Source of the DNA: Piper betle
Taxonomy: Eukaryota; Streptophyta; Magnoliopsida; Piperales; Piperaceae
Direction of reading: 5' to 3'
Assembly: GCA_033002965.1 (NCBI GenBank)
Contig: JAURVB010012658.1
Span: 1 to 64,000 of the forward strand
Length of the DNA stretch: 64,000 bases
The notes beneath the pieces are model-generated. The model was not told the origin of the DNA. It searched no databases and saw only the letters and a program-made list of their open reading frames with translations. Of this stretch, positions 27,171 to 39,840 are shown in pieces. A program made the translations under genes and the position numbers. Position 1 is the first letter of the stretch. Each line of letters begins with the position of its first letter.

Positions 27171-29328
27171 ACCACTATAGCCAAAGGCATCATCTTCCGC
27201 TAACCGTGCAGGTGAGCAGTAAAGATGTAAGTGACCTTGTTAGTGAATGCAGCTTATGCCCTGTATCTGTGAACATTTACACAATAAACTAGAAATTATA
27301 GACAGATACATTGAGTTTTTATGATACTTGTGGTTTGACTATTGAAATGGTTAGAGGTGAGAGTATAAAAGTCTGCATCTAGTATAGCTCATTAACAGAA
27401 GATAGAAATTGATCATGCAGGGTCATGAACTCAGAGCTTTCGACACTGACAGTCTGGACTTTTGTTCATGGTTCATTCTAATGCTTCCGTGCAAATGAAT
27501 TGCTATGCTCCGTATAAATATGTAGTAGCTGATCAACCGAGTTCTAACGGTCGTATTCTAGACAAAAATTGTTCTCATTGATAGCAGTTTTTCCCATGCG
27601 GTGTTAAGAGGTTTTTTCGATTTTGCTAGAAAGCCATGTCATTTCCAAAATTTATTTTGAGGATTCATTAGGGATGGCCAAGGATTTACTCTACCAAGTG
27701 CTACAGTAAATTTGTTGTAGCATTAGAATGATTGGTTTAAATTTTTTTAATAAGAGATTAATATTATTGTTACGGTTAAATTTTTAAATATTTTTAATTA
27801 AAGAGATTTAAACTAATTAAATTAATACTAAAGTGAGTTTGTTATAACTTGCTGTAGCAAGTGATATAACAAATCCCCTAGACCATTTAGACCGTTAAAG
27901 GCAATTAGGCATCTTGCCGCAGGGTCTACCCTATCGGCTTCAAGACACGCATCAAGCCCTTAAAAATTTGATACATACATATTCTTGATATGTATTGGAC
28001 TAATACATAACAAAGTAATAATATATATAGATTTAATATTTTTATAAAAATATTAAATAAAATATCATTTAAATTCAACTTTTAATCTAAACATCAATAA
28101 GTATTAAGTTAAATTTTATATAATTGATGAATGTAATAATATTACCCATACATTTCACATCTAAAAGTAAAATTATTTTGCACATAAACATAATAACAAA
28201 TAAGATTTTTATTATAATAATTGTTTTGTTAAATTTTTTGATAATAAAAATTATTTTAATTGTACAAATATAAATATAACCACCTAGTTATATTTAAAGC
28301 AAAATTGAAAAGTAACATCTTTTGAAAAAAAAAACTATTATGTGCCTTATAAAAAAATTAAAAAATTATTGATGTATGAACAGTGAAAGATGATAAGAAT
28401 GAAGTAAAAATAAATAAAACAAAAAAAATATAAATAAAAGAGGAAAGATATCGTGTATTTTTATTTTTTTACCATAAACTATAAAAGATTGATAAAACCC
28501 ACCAAAATATGGGTGAAAGAAGTTTGTAAATGATAGATTTGATTGTATTTGGAACAAAAATAAATACTCTTAATTTTATAAATCCTTAAAATGGTCGAAA
28601 ATTGGGGGGAAAAAATCATATTAAGGCATATCATTAGACAGATCGGATGCGTAACGTATCGGCCTTCTCAATACCTATCGGCGATAGGGAAAACCATGCA
28701 TCTGGGTTCATTTGCTTTTCACATGATGATGCTTTTTTCTTTAAACATGGTGATGCATTTGAAGTTATTAATTTTATGATATGTTAGAGCCTTGCTTTGC
28801 TTCAATCTTAAAACTCATCAGGAGTTTTAATTATTAATGAGAGCATCATTTGATCTCATGAGGACTTATCTTTGAGCTCACATCTAGACCTCATTACTCT
28901 CAAAAAATTGGAGGGGGGAGAAAAAGAATAATCAAATTAAGGTTGGGCATCTTGTAACAACACCAAAGAAAGTATGAGGAATATATGCTGGAAAACGGCA
29001 AATTTAACAGTAGTCCAGTAGCAATTTGCAATTGGAAATTAAATACGACATTTAAGTTCTAGCAGCTTTCTTCTCTTCTACCTATTTTACTGACGTGATT
29101 TCCGAACAGTAAACATTGGTAGGGAGTAGGGAGTTTTTACAGACTACCATGCAGGATTTCCCAGTTATACATATGTTTGCTAGAAAGTTGGCATGGATTA
29201 TATGACGTAATTTATTGAATCTCAAGCTGAACCATGTACAGTTTTTTGTTTTCCAAGCTAAAGTATGTACATTTGTTACTCAACAGGCACAAGTGCTCAA
29301 TATCAAAAAAATCAAAATATCAAGCAAC
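27171..29328. other. Intergenic region containing a MITE
   Basis: The first part is the lyase 3' untranslated region. A small inverted-repeat element sits at 27671-27888. The remainder to about 28600 is very AT-rich. Open frames are short and unrecognised. The part just before 29329 lies downstream of the CLE gene. Confidence 0.5.
27671..27888. mobile_element. MITE-like element with imperfect terminal inverted repeats
   Basis: The left end (GGATGGCCAAGGATTTACTC, then TACCAAGTGCTACAG) and the reverse complement of the right end (ATGGTCTAGGGGATTTGTTA, then TATCACTTGCTACAG) align over about 35 bases with two small gaps. The inside is AT-rich and noncoding and the total length is about 218 bp. 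I could not fix a target-site duplication, so the superfamily is open; hAT is possible. Confidence 0.65.
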
Positions 29329-29568
29329 TCATCTGTTGTGAAGTGGATTAGGACCTGTGTGGATTTTCCTCATTTCATCGCCAAACCCATCATTGTGATC
29401 TCCTCCTCCTCCAAAGCCTTCCTTCTTATTCTCAACATCGTTGGATCTTGAATGATACTCGCCTTTCAGCCTGCCGAATCTTCTAGACTCATCTGCAGGC
29501 CTTGATGCTTCTAACTGCAACAGCAACAGAAGCACAAGCCAGCAGAGAATCATCTTTCTCGTGCTCAT
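29329..29568 (-). CDS. CLE: CLE family signalling peptide precursor
   Basis: A single-exon frame of 79 residues encodes a small secreted precursor. Residues 1-25 form a signal peptide with a Leu-rich core (CWLVLLLLLQLEASRPA). The middle is hydrophilic and Gly-rich (GFGGGGDHNDGFG). The C-terminus RKIHTGPNPLHN plus a final Arg is a CLE dodecapeptide, which would be cut out and sensed by CLAVATA1-type receptor kinases outside the cell. The usual Pro at position 4 is His and position 5 is Thr. From memory, Arabidopsis CLE20 and CLE22 also lack Pro4 and belong with CLE19 and CLE21, so this is probably a member of that group. The stop follows directly after the peptide, as is usual. The start codon gives a full signal peptide. 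Subfamily placement is inferred. Confidence 0.87.
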   Translation of the reverse strand: MSTRKMILCWLVLLLLLQLEASRPADESRRFGRLKGEYHSRSNDVENKKEGFGGGGDHNDGFGDEMRKIHTGPNPLHNR

Positions 29569-32445
29569 CTCTATCTCCTCTGAGTTCCCCTTGATTCAAC
29601 TGCTTGCAGAAGTTGCTCAAACAAACCAGCTAGAATACAAGGTGGCAACAATTGGAGAACAGTTCGGCTAGTCAGCAAGTAATGCAGGGAAGGATGTGAA
29701 GCTGAGGTAGCTGGAATTCATAAAAGAGAAACTCAAGGCATTTCCGTCTCATGATATATTCATCTCAAATCTGAAGTCCGAACTCTGTAGCCTTTGCAGC
29801 TTGAAAGCTAGTTTTGGGTCAATGTGGAAAGAGTTGGTTGAAGACACAAGAATCAATTATGGAATCTTCTTAGAGTAACCCAATTTCAGTGTCTCTTTTT
29901 GATTGAAATTAAGACAGACAGAGATAAAGAGAAAGGTGAATCAGGACTCGGGAGCAATCTCTACAACTTTGTTTCTCCAGTTCCAGATATCTAAGCAGCT
30001 TTGATGACCAAAGAAAGGGCAACTTTCAGTAGCTGTTATTGTTCAAGTACTGTTCCTGTCAGCTGGATGGGTCTTGTCACTTGTGCAAACCAATCATACA
30101 TATGCTCATCTTAATTAATCTATTATTAACAAGCGTTAGTGTAATGATTTTAATAAGTTTACCAGCTTTTAAAATACACAATTTCATTATATTTTATGAC
30201 AGTTTGGGAATTAGAAAGTCATCAAGTCGAGTTAGATAACATGCAATGCCAGAAGAAAATCTATTTTCAAGGGTCAAATATTATAATTGAAGCATTTGAT
30301 CATCTACAGCAATTGCAGTTGTGTGCGAGCTCAGAGAATGAATGACCTGGTGCTTGTAGTTCTCAGCAAGTGGTCGATGATAGCTTCCTTGTTCGTTCTA
30401 TTATTTGGAGAAAAGACCTCATCAAAAATTATATTCTGTTAATCATGCATGAACCTGATTTGTATTCCCCACAGCTCCACAAATGTGTAATACGGAGGAA
30501 ATTTTGATTAAATAAGACATAAAACTCGTCAATCTCATATTCCTTTGAATAGTTGCTGTTGGCTATATTTGCTGTAGAGTAGAGATCGGGAATGATGTGC
30601 TGTTCTTCACTGCCGAGAAAATTATTGACAAACAGAAACAGGTTACATATTGCCAAGCTTTTTAGTGTCAATATGATTTGTACAGGGTAAACTGTCTTGG
30701 GTAGCAATGTCGATGTGACCGTAATCATCATTAGAATTAGAATGATATGAATTGGTGGTGAAGCAATTGTTGATCACTGTTCTTCTTCCTCTTTTTTCTC
30801 GCTCCTTTTCACTCAAAAAAAATGGACTAGGCATGAAAAGAATGGTGAGTTTGATGAAAGTGACAGTCGCATCGGTAATGTAGACAGCAATTTCCCAGAG
30901 TGGATGAATCAGCCGACCACCCAAGGATATTAAAATTGTGTCGGCCTATAAAAAATGATAAAAATGACGGATATCTAGTTTACTGCTTCAAGAAATGGTT
31001 AATTTACATTTAAAAAAGACCAGCACAGACTATTTTTTTTCATGGGTTGAATTGTGAAAGTAATGAACATACAGACTTTAACCTATGGCAGCATGAGATT
31101 AACCTTGCTTTATTAATCTATTTCACATCACATTTCATCATTAGCATTTGAATAAAATATAAGCTCCATATAACTTGGCCATTGCTTTCTCTGCTTCCCT
31201 CTTTTAAGAGAGCAACATAAGGACTTTGCTACAACATTGGATCACTGTAGCGTAATACATATTGACTTTCTACTGACTTTTATTTCCGTCCGCCACTTGG
31301 TAATCTGTCTTGGCCCAGCAGATAGGCCCATTGGGCTAGCTAGCTTATATTTTATCTTTTAGACTTGGGCGGCTGTCTTTTCCTAATCCTGAACATAATC
31401 ATTTCCGTTTATTTGTGATGATCCGTATGATCAATGAAATATTAGAATTAACGGCCATAATAATGGACATTGATTTAGTAAACCTCTCAGTATCGAGCTG
31501 AATGAACTGTACTCTATATAGAGGTTGTATGTACTAACGGACTCGATGGTCACACTGTAATGCTGTATACGCCCAATATCCTAATTATTCACCAAAACAT
31601 CCAGCACCAAAGACTCTGCATGAACGGCAATCTCGACGATCTGGGTCGATCGGAAAAAGTCAGATTGATGCGACGCCAGAGCGTGAGTAATGAGAATTGT
31701 CACCCCTGGTCAATGAGAATATAGGAAGAATATTGCATGCGTCTATCAGCTGAATGAAAACTTAAAATACGTGTACTTAGTCGCGATGTATGGTTGCATG
31801 TAATTTCGTTCAAACGTTCACACACAGGCCATGGCGATCGATCGAACAGCGAACATATATTATGCAGAAGAGGATTTACCTGCACGAACCGTCTAATAGG
31901 TCAGCATGGCGGCATATGTATATGCATGGTAACTGGTACATGGTAACTGTTACAGGCTTAGTTTGTCCGACAGTCGGGTGCTAGGGTTTGACGCGAGATC
32001 AGCCCTATGACAGTAACTAATATTGTTTAAAAGAGTGGACCATTGTGGATCGATCCATGCGCAAATAAAATTATCTAAGTAGAATATTTTCCAACATGAC
32101 TAATTCTATCAAGTCGACTAACACAAATTAAAAACTCAGTCAGATAGAACAAGCTTCGGTCGTAGGTTTCACACATTAATTCATACAAAACATATTGATC
32201 TAGTCTTGAAGCAAAACCAAGAAGATGACAGTAATTTGCAGCTGCTAAAAAATCCTTCGTGGGGACGGACCTCACATATTTGAGCCTTGGGTCCCGCGCA
32301 TTAGCGAGAAGGGACGGCATCGCTGACCGTTCAAACCTATGTTTAGATCGATGCCCGCCCTTTTATATATTTATCAAATCCTAACAAGAGAAGACTTCCT
32401 CATACAGTAGAGAGCCGTAGGCCACCGGCCCACTGGACCACCACC
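29569..32445. other. Intergenic region, promoters of CLE and bHLH genes
   Basis: No exon chain was recognised. Open frames at 30429-30731 and 30643-30924 (minus) resemble nothing I know. The stretch before 29569 on the minus strand should hold the CLE promoter, and the stretch before 32446 the bHLH promoter. Confidence 0.5.
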
Positions 32446-33823
32446 ATGGCCATGCATCCATCCACCTCGCCGGCGAGCTCCGATTTGTATCGTATTCTAG
32501 CAGAGAGAATGGTCGGAGACGATGGTCCGCACGAGGACTATCAATATTCGAATTACTCTATGGCTCTGCAGAATTTAGGCGCCTCCGGCTCCTACGGGGC
32601 CATGAGCTACTTTCCAGTGGCCGCCGGTGTGACGGCTGAGCTGCAGCTTGGCCATGGCGGGGACCTGGCAGCGTCGAGGAATCAACACAAGGAGGCGGAG
32701 AAGCAGCGGAGGAAAAGGATTAATTCCCATCTTGATAAGCTTCGGAGCCTTCTTCCTTGCAATTCCAAAGTACGTATATATATATATACATACACACACA
32801 CCTACAGTACTATTCCTTTACACTTTACTCTCTAAAACAAATTTTAGTGATTAAGACCATCTTTTTATTTAATCCCCTATCGTCTTCCTTTCCCACCTTT
32901 TGCAAGTTTAGATTTCATCTTGGAAGTAATTATATTTGGTATATAGGAGGCCAATGAGTTATTAGTCACACACACAGATGGAATATAATTGAGCAAACAT
33001 TAATCATCTTCTTTCTTCTATTTATATTATTTGATCATTTAATCTAGTAATATATCCAATATATATTACTGTCAAAGATTGGGGAAGTTATGATTTGTGA
33101 GTCATAAATAAAACATCTAGTCTGGTAGTTTAGATCTCATAAAACAACAAAGGTTCTAATTATCTCATGATCTAACTAATTGGACGAACATAAAAGCATA
33201 AGATCATACGAATGCCACTTTCATATGCAGCTCCTACCTACCTAGCTTTGCAAGTACTCATGATCAGGAGATCTGGGATAAAGCTTTTCACCAATATGTA
33301 ATATCAGATCAACGACCTATCTGTTATCTTATAATTAAGATGTGTTTATTATCTTCTTCTTAATTCTTTGATTTGATGTCAGACAGACAAAGCCACATTG
33401 CTAGCGAAAGTGGTGCAACATGTGAAGGAGCTTAAGCAGCAGGCCTCCGAGACCAACCCAGATCAGCTCGACCTCCTTCCCACGGAGTCCGACGAGATTG
33501 CCGTCCTCTCCTTTGACGCCTCCCCTGGCAGTCCCGCCATCCTCAAAGCCTCCTTCTGCTGCGAAGACCGCTCCGATCTCTTGCCGGAGCTCATCGAGAC
33601 GCTCAAGTCCCTCCATCTTAGAACCCTCCGCGCCGAGATGGCCACCGTGGGGGGCAGGGTCCGGAGTGTGCTCTTTCTTGTCGCCGGACACGACGAAAAT
33701 GACGGTGATCGCCGCCGCCCTGATGTCGGCTTCCTTCGGGATGCGTTGAAGACGATCGTCGAGAAGCAAGGCTCCGGCGGCAAACGCCGGCGGTTCATGG
33801 CCAGGTCAAAGGTGGAAGAATGA
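32446..33823 (+). CDS. bHLH transcription factor (bHLH30/106/107-like) with ACT-like domain
   Basis: Two exons, 32446-32769 and 33383-33823, join in phase to 254 residues. The basic helix-loop-helix domain spans the intron at about residues 80-135. The basic part reads NQHKEAEKQRRKRINSHLDK and keeps the His/Glu/Arg spacing that reads G-box-type E-box DNA. The second helix reads TDKATLLAKVVQHVKELKQQ. Residues about 150-215 (VLSFDASPG, then LLPELIETLKSLHLRTL and VRSVLFLVAG) look like the ACT-like dimerisation domain of this subgroup, which includes the Arabidopsis bHLH30, bHLH32, bHLH51, bHLH106 and bHLH107 proteins. It should act in the nucleus as a dimer. The tail is basic. Exon 2 is GC-rich compared with its surroundings, and no lesion is seen. 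The exact orthologue cannot be told. Confidence 0.92.
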
Positions 33824-36270
33824 TTTACATGAATAAAATAGTATAGCATCTCTCACAGTTACACAGCATATTACCTCCACTTTTAATTAGTCTCTCTAAG
33901 TAGACAGATTGAAATAGATGTAAAATAGATCATGGGTGGTGTGGATTAGCATTGTCTTCATCATGTATTTTAGAACAGGAAAGGGTAATTGTAATAAAAA
34001 TGCTGTTGGCGTGTTAATTTGTCATGAAGAAAAGCAATTAATAGAGATGATATTAATTAGTGTGTTTGTGAATAAAATGTTTGGTTCAGTAAATTATGTA
34101 TAGGTCCGCAGGAGATGATTGAAAGGGAGAGGCACATCGTTTACAGATAATTGATAGCTAGGCTAGACAGTAGGCATCCTGGTTAATTAGTACTGCATGA
34201 AATTATGTCAGAATCCGATAAGTAATTAAACATGAAACAATCCTCATCGAAAAAATTAAAACATAAATCAATATTTCTACGTCCTTGGAGGGAATTCGGA
34301 AATTATTGTACATAAAAATTCCGTCATTACTATGTATTGAAATGGTTAGCTCATGTTGAGAATAAGCTTCAATTAGTTAGTTCAGTCCTATACAAATGGA
34401 GGATATCATGATTAGTCTGAAGGCATTGCTTCAAAGATAACAAACGTACTGATCATGTCGCGGTCCTCTTGGAGTATATATGATATATGCGACGCATGCA
34501 AGAGATCTACCTACTTGTAAATATAAAAGTGATACAAGCAAAGAGAATTTTCAAGGCTCAGAAATTGGTAAGTATACCTAGATACAACTAGGAAGGAAAG
34601 AAAAGGCAAGAATTAAAAGAAAGAAAGTATATATATATACATATATATGCTGATATAAAGAGCAAGATAATTAGAAAGCGAGGAAGCTTTGGCATGGGGC
34701 CTTGTGCTGCCCGCGTGGTGGTGTGCGTTTGTGTGAGACAGTGGTCGTAAAAACTAAAAAGAATTAGTCCTCCAAAGAGACGTCTGAATCTGAATAGATG
34801 GAGATATAGTAGTGGTATATATGTAGGAGAAGAAAAGAGAGATGAGGAGCAAAGAGAATGATGGTGAGAGAGGGGACAAAAGCCGAATCCACGTGAACGC
34901 TTTTGTCTCGGCCAAGATGACTTTGGTTTGCTTTCCCCACATTGAATCCACTTGCGGCCTTTGCGCATGCTTTGTTTTGTTGCCCTCTACTGCTTCCTGA
35001 ATGGCCCTTTACTATCATTGCTAGCACACCATATTGGCATTGTCGGCCAGGCCTTGGCCTTTGAATTTTTTGGTGATGGGTTGGAGAAGAGAGGCGTGCG
35101 ATTCTCTGGTCTTGTTTTCTAGCTTGTTATAAGCTATATTCGTGTGTTGTGGTCGACGACGTTATCTGTTACTTTTGTTGACATATTGTCTCGTGTCTGT
35201 TGGCTGTATCTTGAAGTTCCAGCTGACTTACAAGCTGCGCGGTAATTATTGACTCGTTGCGTTTCATGCTTAGGCTTCTTAATCTTGTGCTGCGTTTGCA
35301 TGCCCCGGTGTTTGTTGATTGGTGAAGGTGCGTGTAGGAGACCAAGTTGCAAAGTTTTTAACTTCTAGTGTTTTGCATATATCCAGGAGGCTGGTGATTA
35401 GTAGGTGAAAATGGGCAACTAATTAATTATGCCCCATTTCAATACGAGCAAAATCTGATGAGGTGAATCTGACACACGGTGGTCATAGCCACCAATAAGT
35501 GTTTTAGAAAAGCACCTCTTATTTTGAGAATTTTCACCCAATTACATTGAATGACACAGGGGTGGCTTATGTCAGGTGCACCACGGGGGATTTGGTCGAT
35601 AGTTTCCATACATCCTCCCCTGTACTAGATACATACAAATTATAAAGATATATGACTGTTTTACTTGGACGGTCAGTAATACGTAGTTCACAAGTTCAAG
35701 TGAATGATCCTATATATGTGTTGACGACAAGAAGTGCATAGCTAGATGCTGGTTTTGGGAAAGACTTACCTTGAGCAAAAGCTTGCCTGTTTCTTCAATC
35801 CTTGAAAGTTGGAGGGATACGCAGAAGACCAGCTGGATCTAACATTGTTTCCAAAGAGAAAATTACCCGATAGTGGTTAAAAGTAGTTTGAACAATCGTG
35901 GGTCGTCGAAAAAGGAAGAGAGATGGAAGATGCACCCAGTGAACTAACTGTACTGGTCTGTATTGACCATGGAGGTCATGTCATTCAAATATACATTATT
36001 GATCCTCTCAAACAATCCATTCACGATTCAACTCACAATGACCTGCACATATATACTGCTGATGTTCAACTGATCCACTTACACGGCCTTGGCATCATTG
36101 CCCTGGTGGAGCTATAGCAGCTGATCATGTAAGCATACCAATACAATTGGATACGCATTTCATCAACCTGTTTGGCCAACTCTTTGAGCAGACCTTTTCC
36201 AGTTTTCAGCCTTTCATGGTCGAAACGTACATCGTAACACGCTGATTAATCGAGCCAAATGATGAAGAAT
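33824..36270. other. Intergenic region, no recognised gene
   Basis: AATAAA-like signals follow the bHLH stop at about 33835 and 33995. Overlapping minus-strand frames at 34588-35027 have several alternatives and no family resemblance. A TA-rich stretch lies at about 34629-34650. I see nothing else. Confidence 0.5.
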
Positions 36271-39200
36271 ATACGATGTTGCTGTAATTCCCAATAGGTT
36301 GAGGCAGTTTTGGTTGTATTTATCAGTGTTAGTATGTGAATAATAATATAACTAATTGGTATTTTGTCGTGTAGTGAATATTACGCAAGTCTCCTCTCTG
36401 TATATAAATTAAACACTTTGAAATCAATAGAATTGTGTTGAGGGAGGGTTTTATCACGGTATCAGGCCTATGGTCGGTTAGGGTTTCAACCCTTTGGTGT
36501 TGAGATTTGCTCAACCATGACGGTTGAAGCCTTGTTCTAGATCCAGATTGTCCTGTCTGCACTGCCGTCTTGCTGGTTTGAGTGTTTCTCTTCTCAGACC
36601 TGCAAGTTTCTTCTTTGTTTGTGTGTGTTGTTTGCTTCCAATCGAAGTTCTTGTTACTTTGAAGAGTACTGCTTGTTGTCTGAACTGTAATCATGCTGAA
36701 TTTGATTGATCAAGCTTCATTGTCTTCTGCTCCACCTGTTTTTTCATATCCGAGCAATACAAATGTTGCAAATTTTGTGAATATTAAACTGGATGCAGAG
36801 AACTGCTTGTTGTGGGAAGATCAAATTCTGAATTTGATTGATTCGCATGGATTTCTTTCTCTTATAAATGGAACAATTGCTATTCCTCCCATGAACGTAC
36901 TAGTGACAATGCCGGATCAAACTGTTATGGAAAAAGAAAATGCTGATTACATTGCCTGGCAAAAATCAAATAAACTACTTAAAGGTTACATTACGAATAC
37001 ATAGAACAGAGAAGTGTGTTGTTATGCTGTTGGATTGCAAACTTCGTATGATCTGTGGATGATGCTTAAGAAAGTTGTTGCATGTCCGATATTGATCCAG
37101 ATGATTGGATCCCTGATTCAGGTGCTTCTTCCCATATGTCTGGTATCTCCTATATTTTTTATTCATTAACTAAATATGAGGATGCAGATTCGGTCATGAT
37201 TGGGATGGTCGATTCTTGCCAATAACTCATGTTTGTACAGTTCATCTGAACACTGATTTTGGTACACTCATTCTTCATAATGTTCTACTTGTTGCATCTC
37301 TTAAATAAAGCCTACTCTCGATTAGTCTACTCACTTCTGATTTACCTTACACCTTTATGTTTACTGCTGATGCTTTCTCCATTACTCACAGATCAACAGG
37401 AAAATCGATTGCAAACTGGATAAAAAGAAGAATGTTTCTTATTTTGCAAATAGACAACAGACTGCTTCTCATTCTATTTGGCATAGTCGTCTTGGACATT
37501 GTTCTTTACAAACAATTGATAATTCTTCTCGTCTTAGTATATGTGAAGCCTGTCAACTTGGCAGATCTTCAAATTTGCCTTTTTCTCCTTCCGAAGATCG
37601 TGCTTTGGATATTTTGACTTGATTCATTGTGACTTGTGGGGTCCTGCTCCTATAACCTCTTGGAATAATTTTAGATATTATGTGAGTTTTGTTGATGATC
37701 ACTCAAGATTTATTTGGTACTACCCCCTTGCATAATAAAGCTGAGTTTTATTCTGTTTATCTTCACTTTGAGAAAATGTTGCATACTCAATTCAATGCTA
37801 ATATTTAAGTCTTTCATTCGGATGGGAGTGGTGAATTTGTGTCAAATAGATTGAAGGCTCATTTTGCACAACAGGGAATCATTCATCAACTTACATGCCA
37901 CACCTCAACAAGCTGGAGTGGTTGAAAGGAGGCATCGAACCATTGTCAAGGTTGGTCTTACACAATTGTTTCATTCACTACCTGCTGTTTATTGGAATGA
38001 CTGTTTTCAAGCATCTGTCTATTTAATCAATGGACTTCCAACTAAAGTACATCCTGATCAGTTATCTTCATATGAGGTGTTGTTTCAAAAAGCTCCTAAT
38101 TATGCTTCACTTAGGGTTTTTGGATGTTGTTGTTATCCTTTTCTAAGGCATTACCGACAACACAAGTTTGAACCAAGCTCTTTGCCTTGTGCATTTTTTG
38201 GGTATAGTTCGGTACAAAAAGGTTACAAATGTTTACATGTACCTACTGGGAAAATCTTTATATCACGACATGTTATTTTTTATGAAAGGAGATTCATCAC
38301 TTCTTCTGCCACAACAACTGCTTATAAAGACAAGGAATCTTTCTCATACCAGAAGTATCTTCCAGTGCATACTTATATTGTGGTGGACAATTTTGATGTT
38401 GATATCTCTACAAAAGTTGATAAAGAGTTGGTCCTGACACTTGTCGATTCTTCTCCTGATCTACCTCTAAACCAATCAGCCTCTATAGAAGAAGTCATGA
38501 ATTGTTCTGCTCCTCCTAGTCACCGCATGGTTACTCGGTCTAAGGCTGGAGTTTTCAAACCGAATCCCAAGTATGCACTATGCTCTCAAAAGATTGAGAT
38601 CAATGAGCCACACACAATTAAAGAAGCACTGCAACATGATGGTTGGCTGCAAGCTATGAAGGCTGAAATCAATGATTTGGAAAAGAATAACACCTGGTCA
38701 CTTGTACCTCGAGAAGACCATAGGAATGAGGTAAAATGGGTGTTCAAGGCAAAATACTAAGCTCATGCCACACTGGATAAGTTAAAAGTAAAGCTAGTTG
38801 CTAAGGGATTCGATCAAGAAGAAAATGTTGATTTTTAGGAGATTTTCTCTCTCGTGGTCAAACCAGCAACTATGAGACTAATTCTTACTTCGGCGACTGT
38901 GAAACATTGGAAGGTACATCAATTAGATGTTAAAAATGTGATTTTGAATGGTGTTCTAACTGAAACAGTTTATGCTCATCAGCCTCCTAGTTTTAAGCAT
39001 AAAATTTTTCCACATCATGTTTGCAAACTCTCTAAAGTTCTCTATGGTTTGAAGCAGGCACCGAGAGCATGGTACGACAGGTTTAGTACTTTTCTTCTTG
39101 CTCAAGGTTTTTCTCAAGTTCAGATGATCCCTCCTTGTTCATTCAGCATACTGGTAATAAAATTCTGATTTTGATTCTCAATGTGGACGACATGTTAGTT

Positions 39201-39840
39201 ACTGGCAGTTCTAACAAGATGTTGGCAGATTTTATTTCAGCTCTGAAAACTGAGTTTGCAATGATAGATATGGGATTGGTTCATTACTTTCTTGGCATTG
39301 AATTTACTCAAACTTTCAAGGGGCTACTCTTTATATCCAACAATTGTTGAGTAAAGCCAAAATGACAGACTGTAAACCAGTTTCTACTCCTATCACTGCA
39401 TCTTATTTGAAGATAGAAGATGATAAGGATTCACTGACGTCTCTTTCTATTCTTTCTATCGAATGTTAGTAGGCTCTTTACAGTATTTGACAATAACAAG
39501 GCCTGGTATTTGTTATGTTGTCAACAGTCTGCCAACATATGCAAAAGCCTTCATTTGTTCACTATCAAATGGTTAAACGCATACTCAGATATCACAAAGA
39601 CAAAATTGACATTGGACAACTTATTGTTGGTGACTCCTCTCTAATGTTGTCTACTTATCCTGACTCTGACTGGGCAGGAAGCAAGCAAACTCGAAGATCA
39701 ACTACTGGTTTTTGTACACGGCTGGGAGTCGAGACCATTTCAAGCAGACAACAGTTGCTCGTTCCAGCACTGAGGTTGAGTATCGTGCCATGGCAACCAC
39801 GGCAACTGAGATTCTTGATGGTATGTCTGCGCGTCTAATT
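36270..39840 (+). mobile_element. Degenerate Ty1/copia LTR retrotransposon
   Basis: The probable left LTR ends in CA at about 36456. A primer-binding-site-like GGTATCAG, the complement of the initiator Met tRNA end used by plant copia elements, follows at about 36459. The gag-to-RNase H order of Ty1/copia then runs to about 39830, where it stops abruptly. I could not find a matching right LTR, so the 3' end seems deleted. The left LTR start is uncertain (about 36270). Confidence 0.82.
36693..39838 (+). pseudogene. Copia gag-pol remnant with many stops and frameshifts
   Basis: Order of recognisable parts: gag-like N-terminus at 36693-37004 (VNIKLDAENCLLWEDQILNL); protease motif DSGASSHMSG at about 37115; integrase zinc region (IWHSRLGHCSLQTIDNSS, then CEACQLGR) at about 37480-37570; integrase core relics FHSDGSGEFVS at about 37812 and QQAGVVERRHRT at about 37906; reverse transcriptase at about 38620-39350 (WLQAMKAEI, QLDVKNVILNG, LYGLKQAPRAWYDR, LNVDDMLVTGSS); RNase H at about 39670-39820 (SDWAGSKQTRRSTTGFC, then TVARSSTEVEYRAMA). 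Most of gag, including the Cys/His knuckle, is missing before the protease. The largest intact stretch is 37864-38760. In the reverse transcriptase the usual YVDD box reads NVDD. The copy cannot transpose on its own. Confidence 0.9.

Noticed and set aside
34860..35060. Possible miR169-like precursor (GGCCAAGATGACTTTGG)
   Set aside because: The match to the mature microRNA lacks one base and differs at the end, and no good complementary arm was seen nearby.
35440..35595. Possible small inverted-repeat element around TGACACACGGTGG and its partial reverse
   Set aside because: The matching segments are short and not terminal, too weak to call an element.
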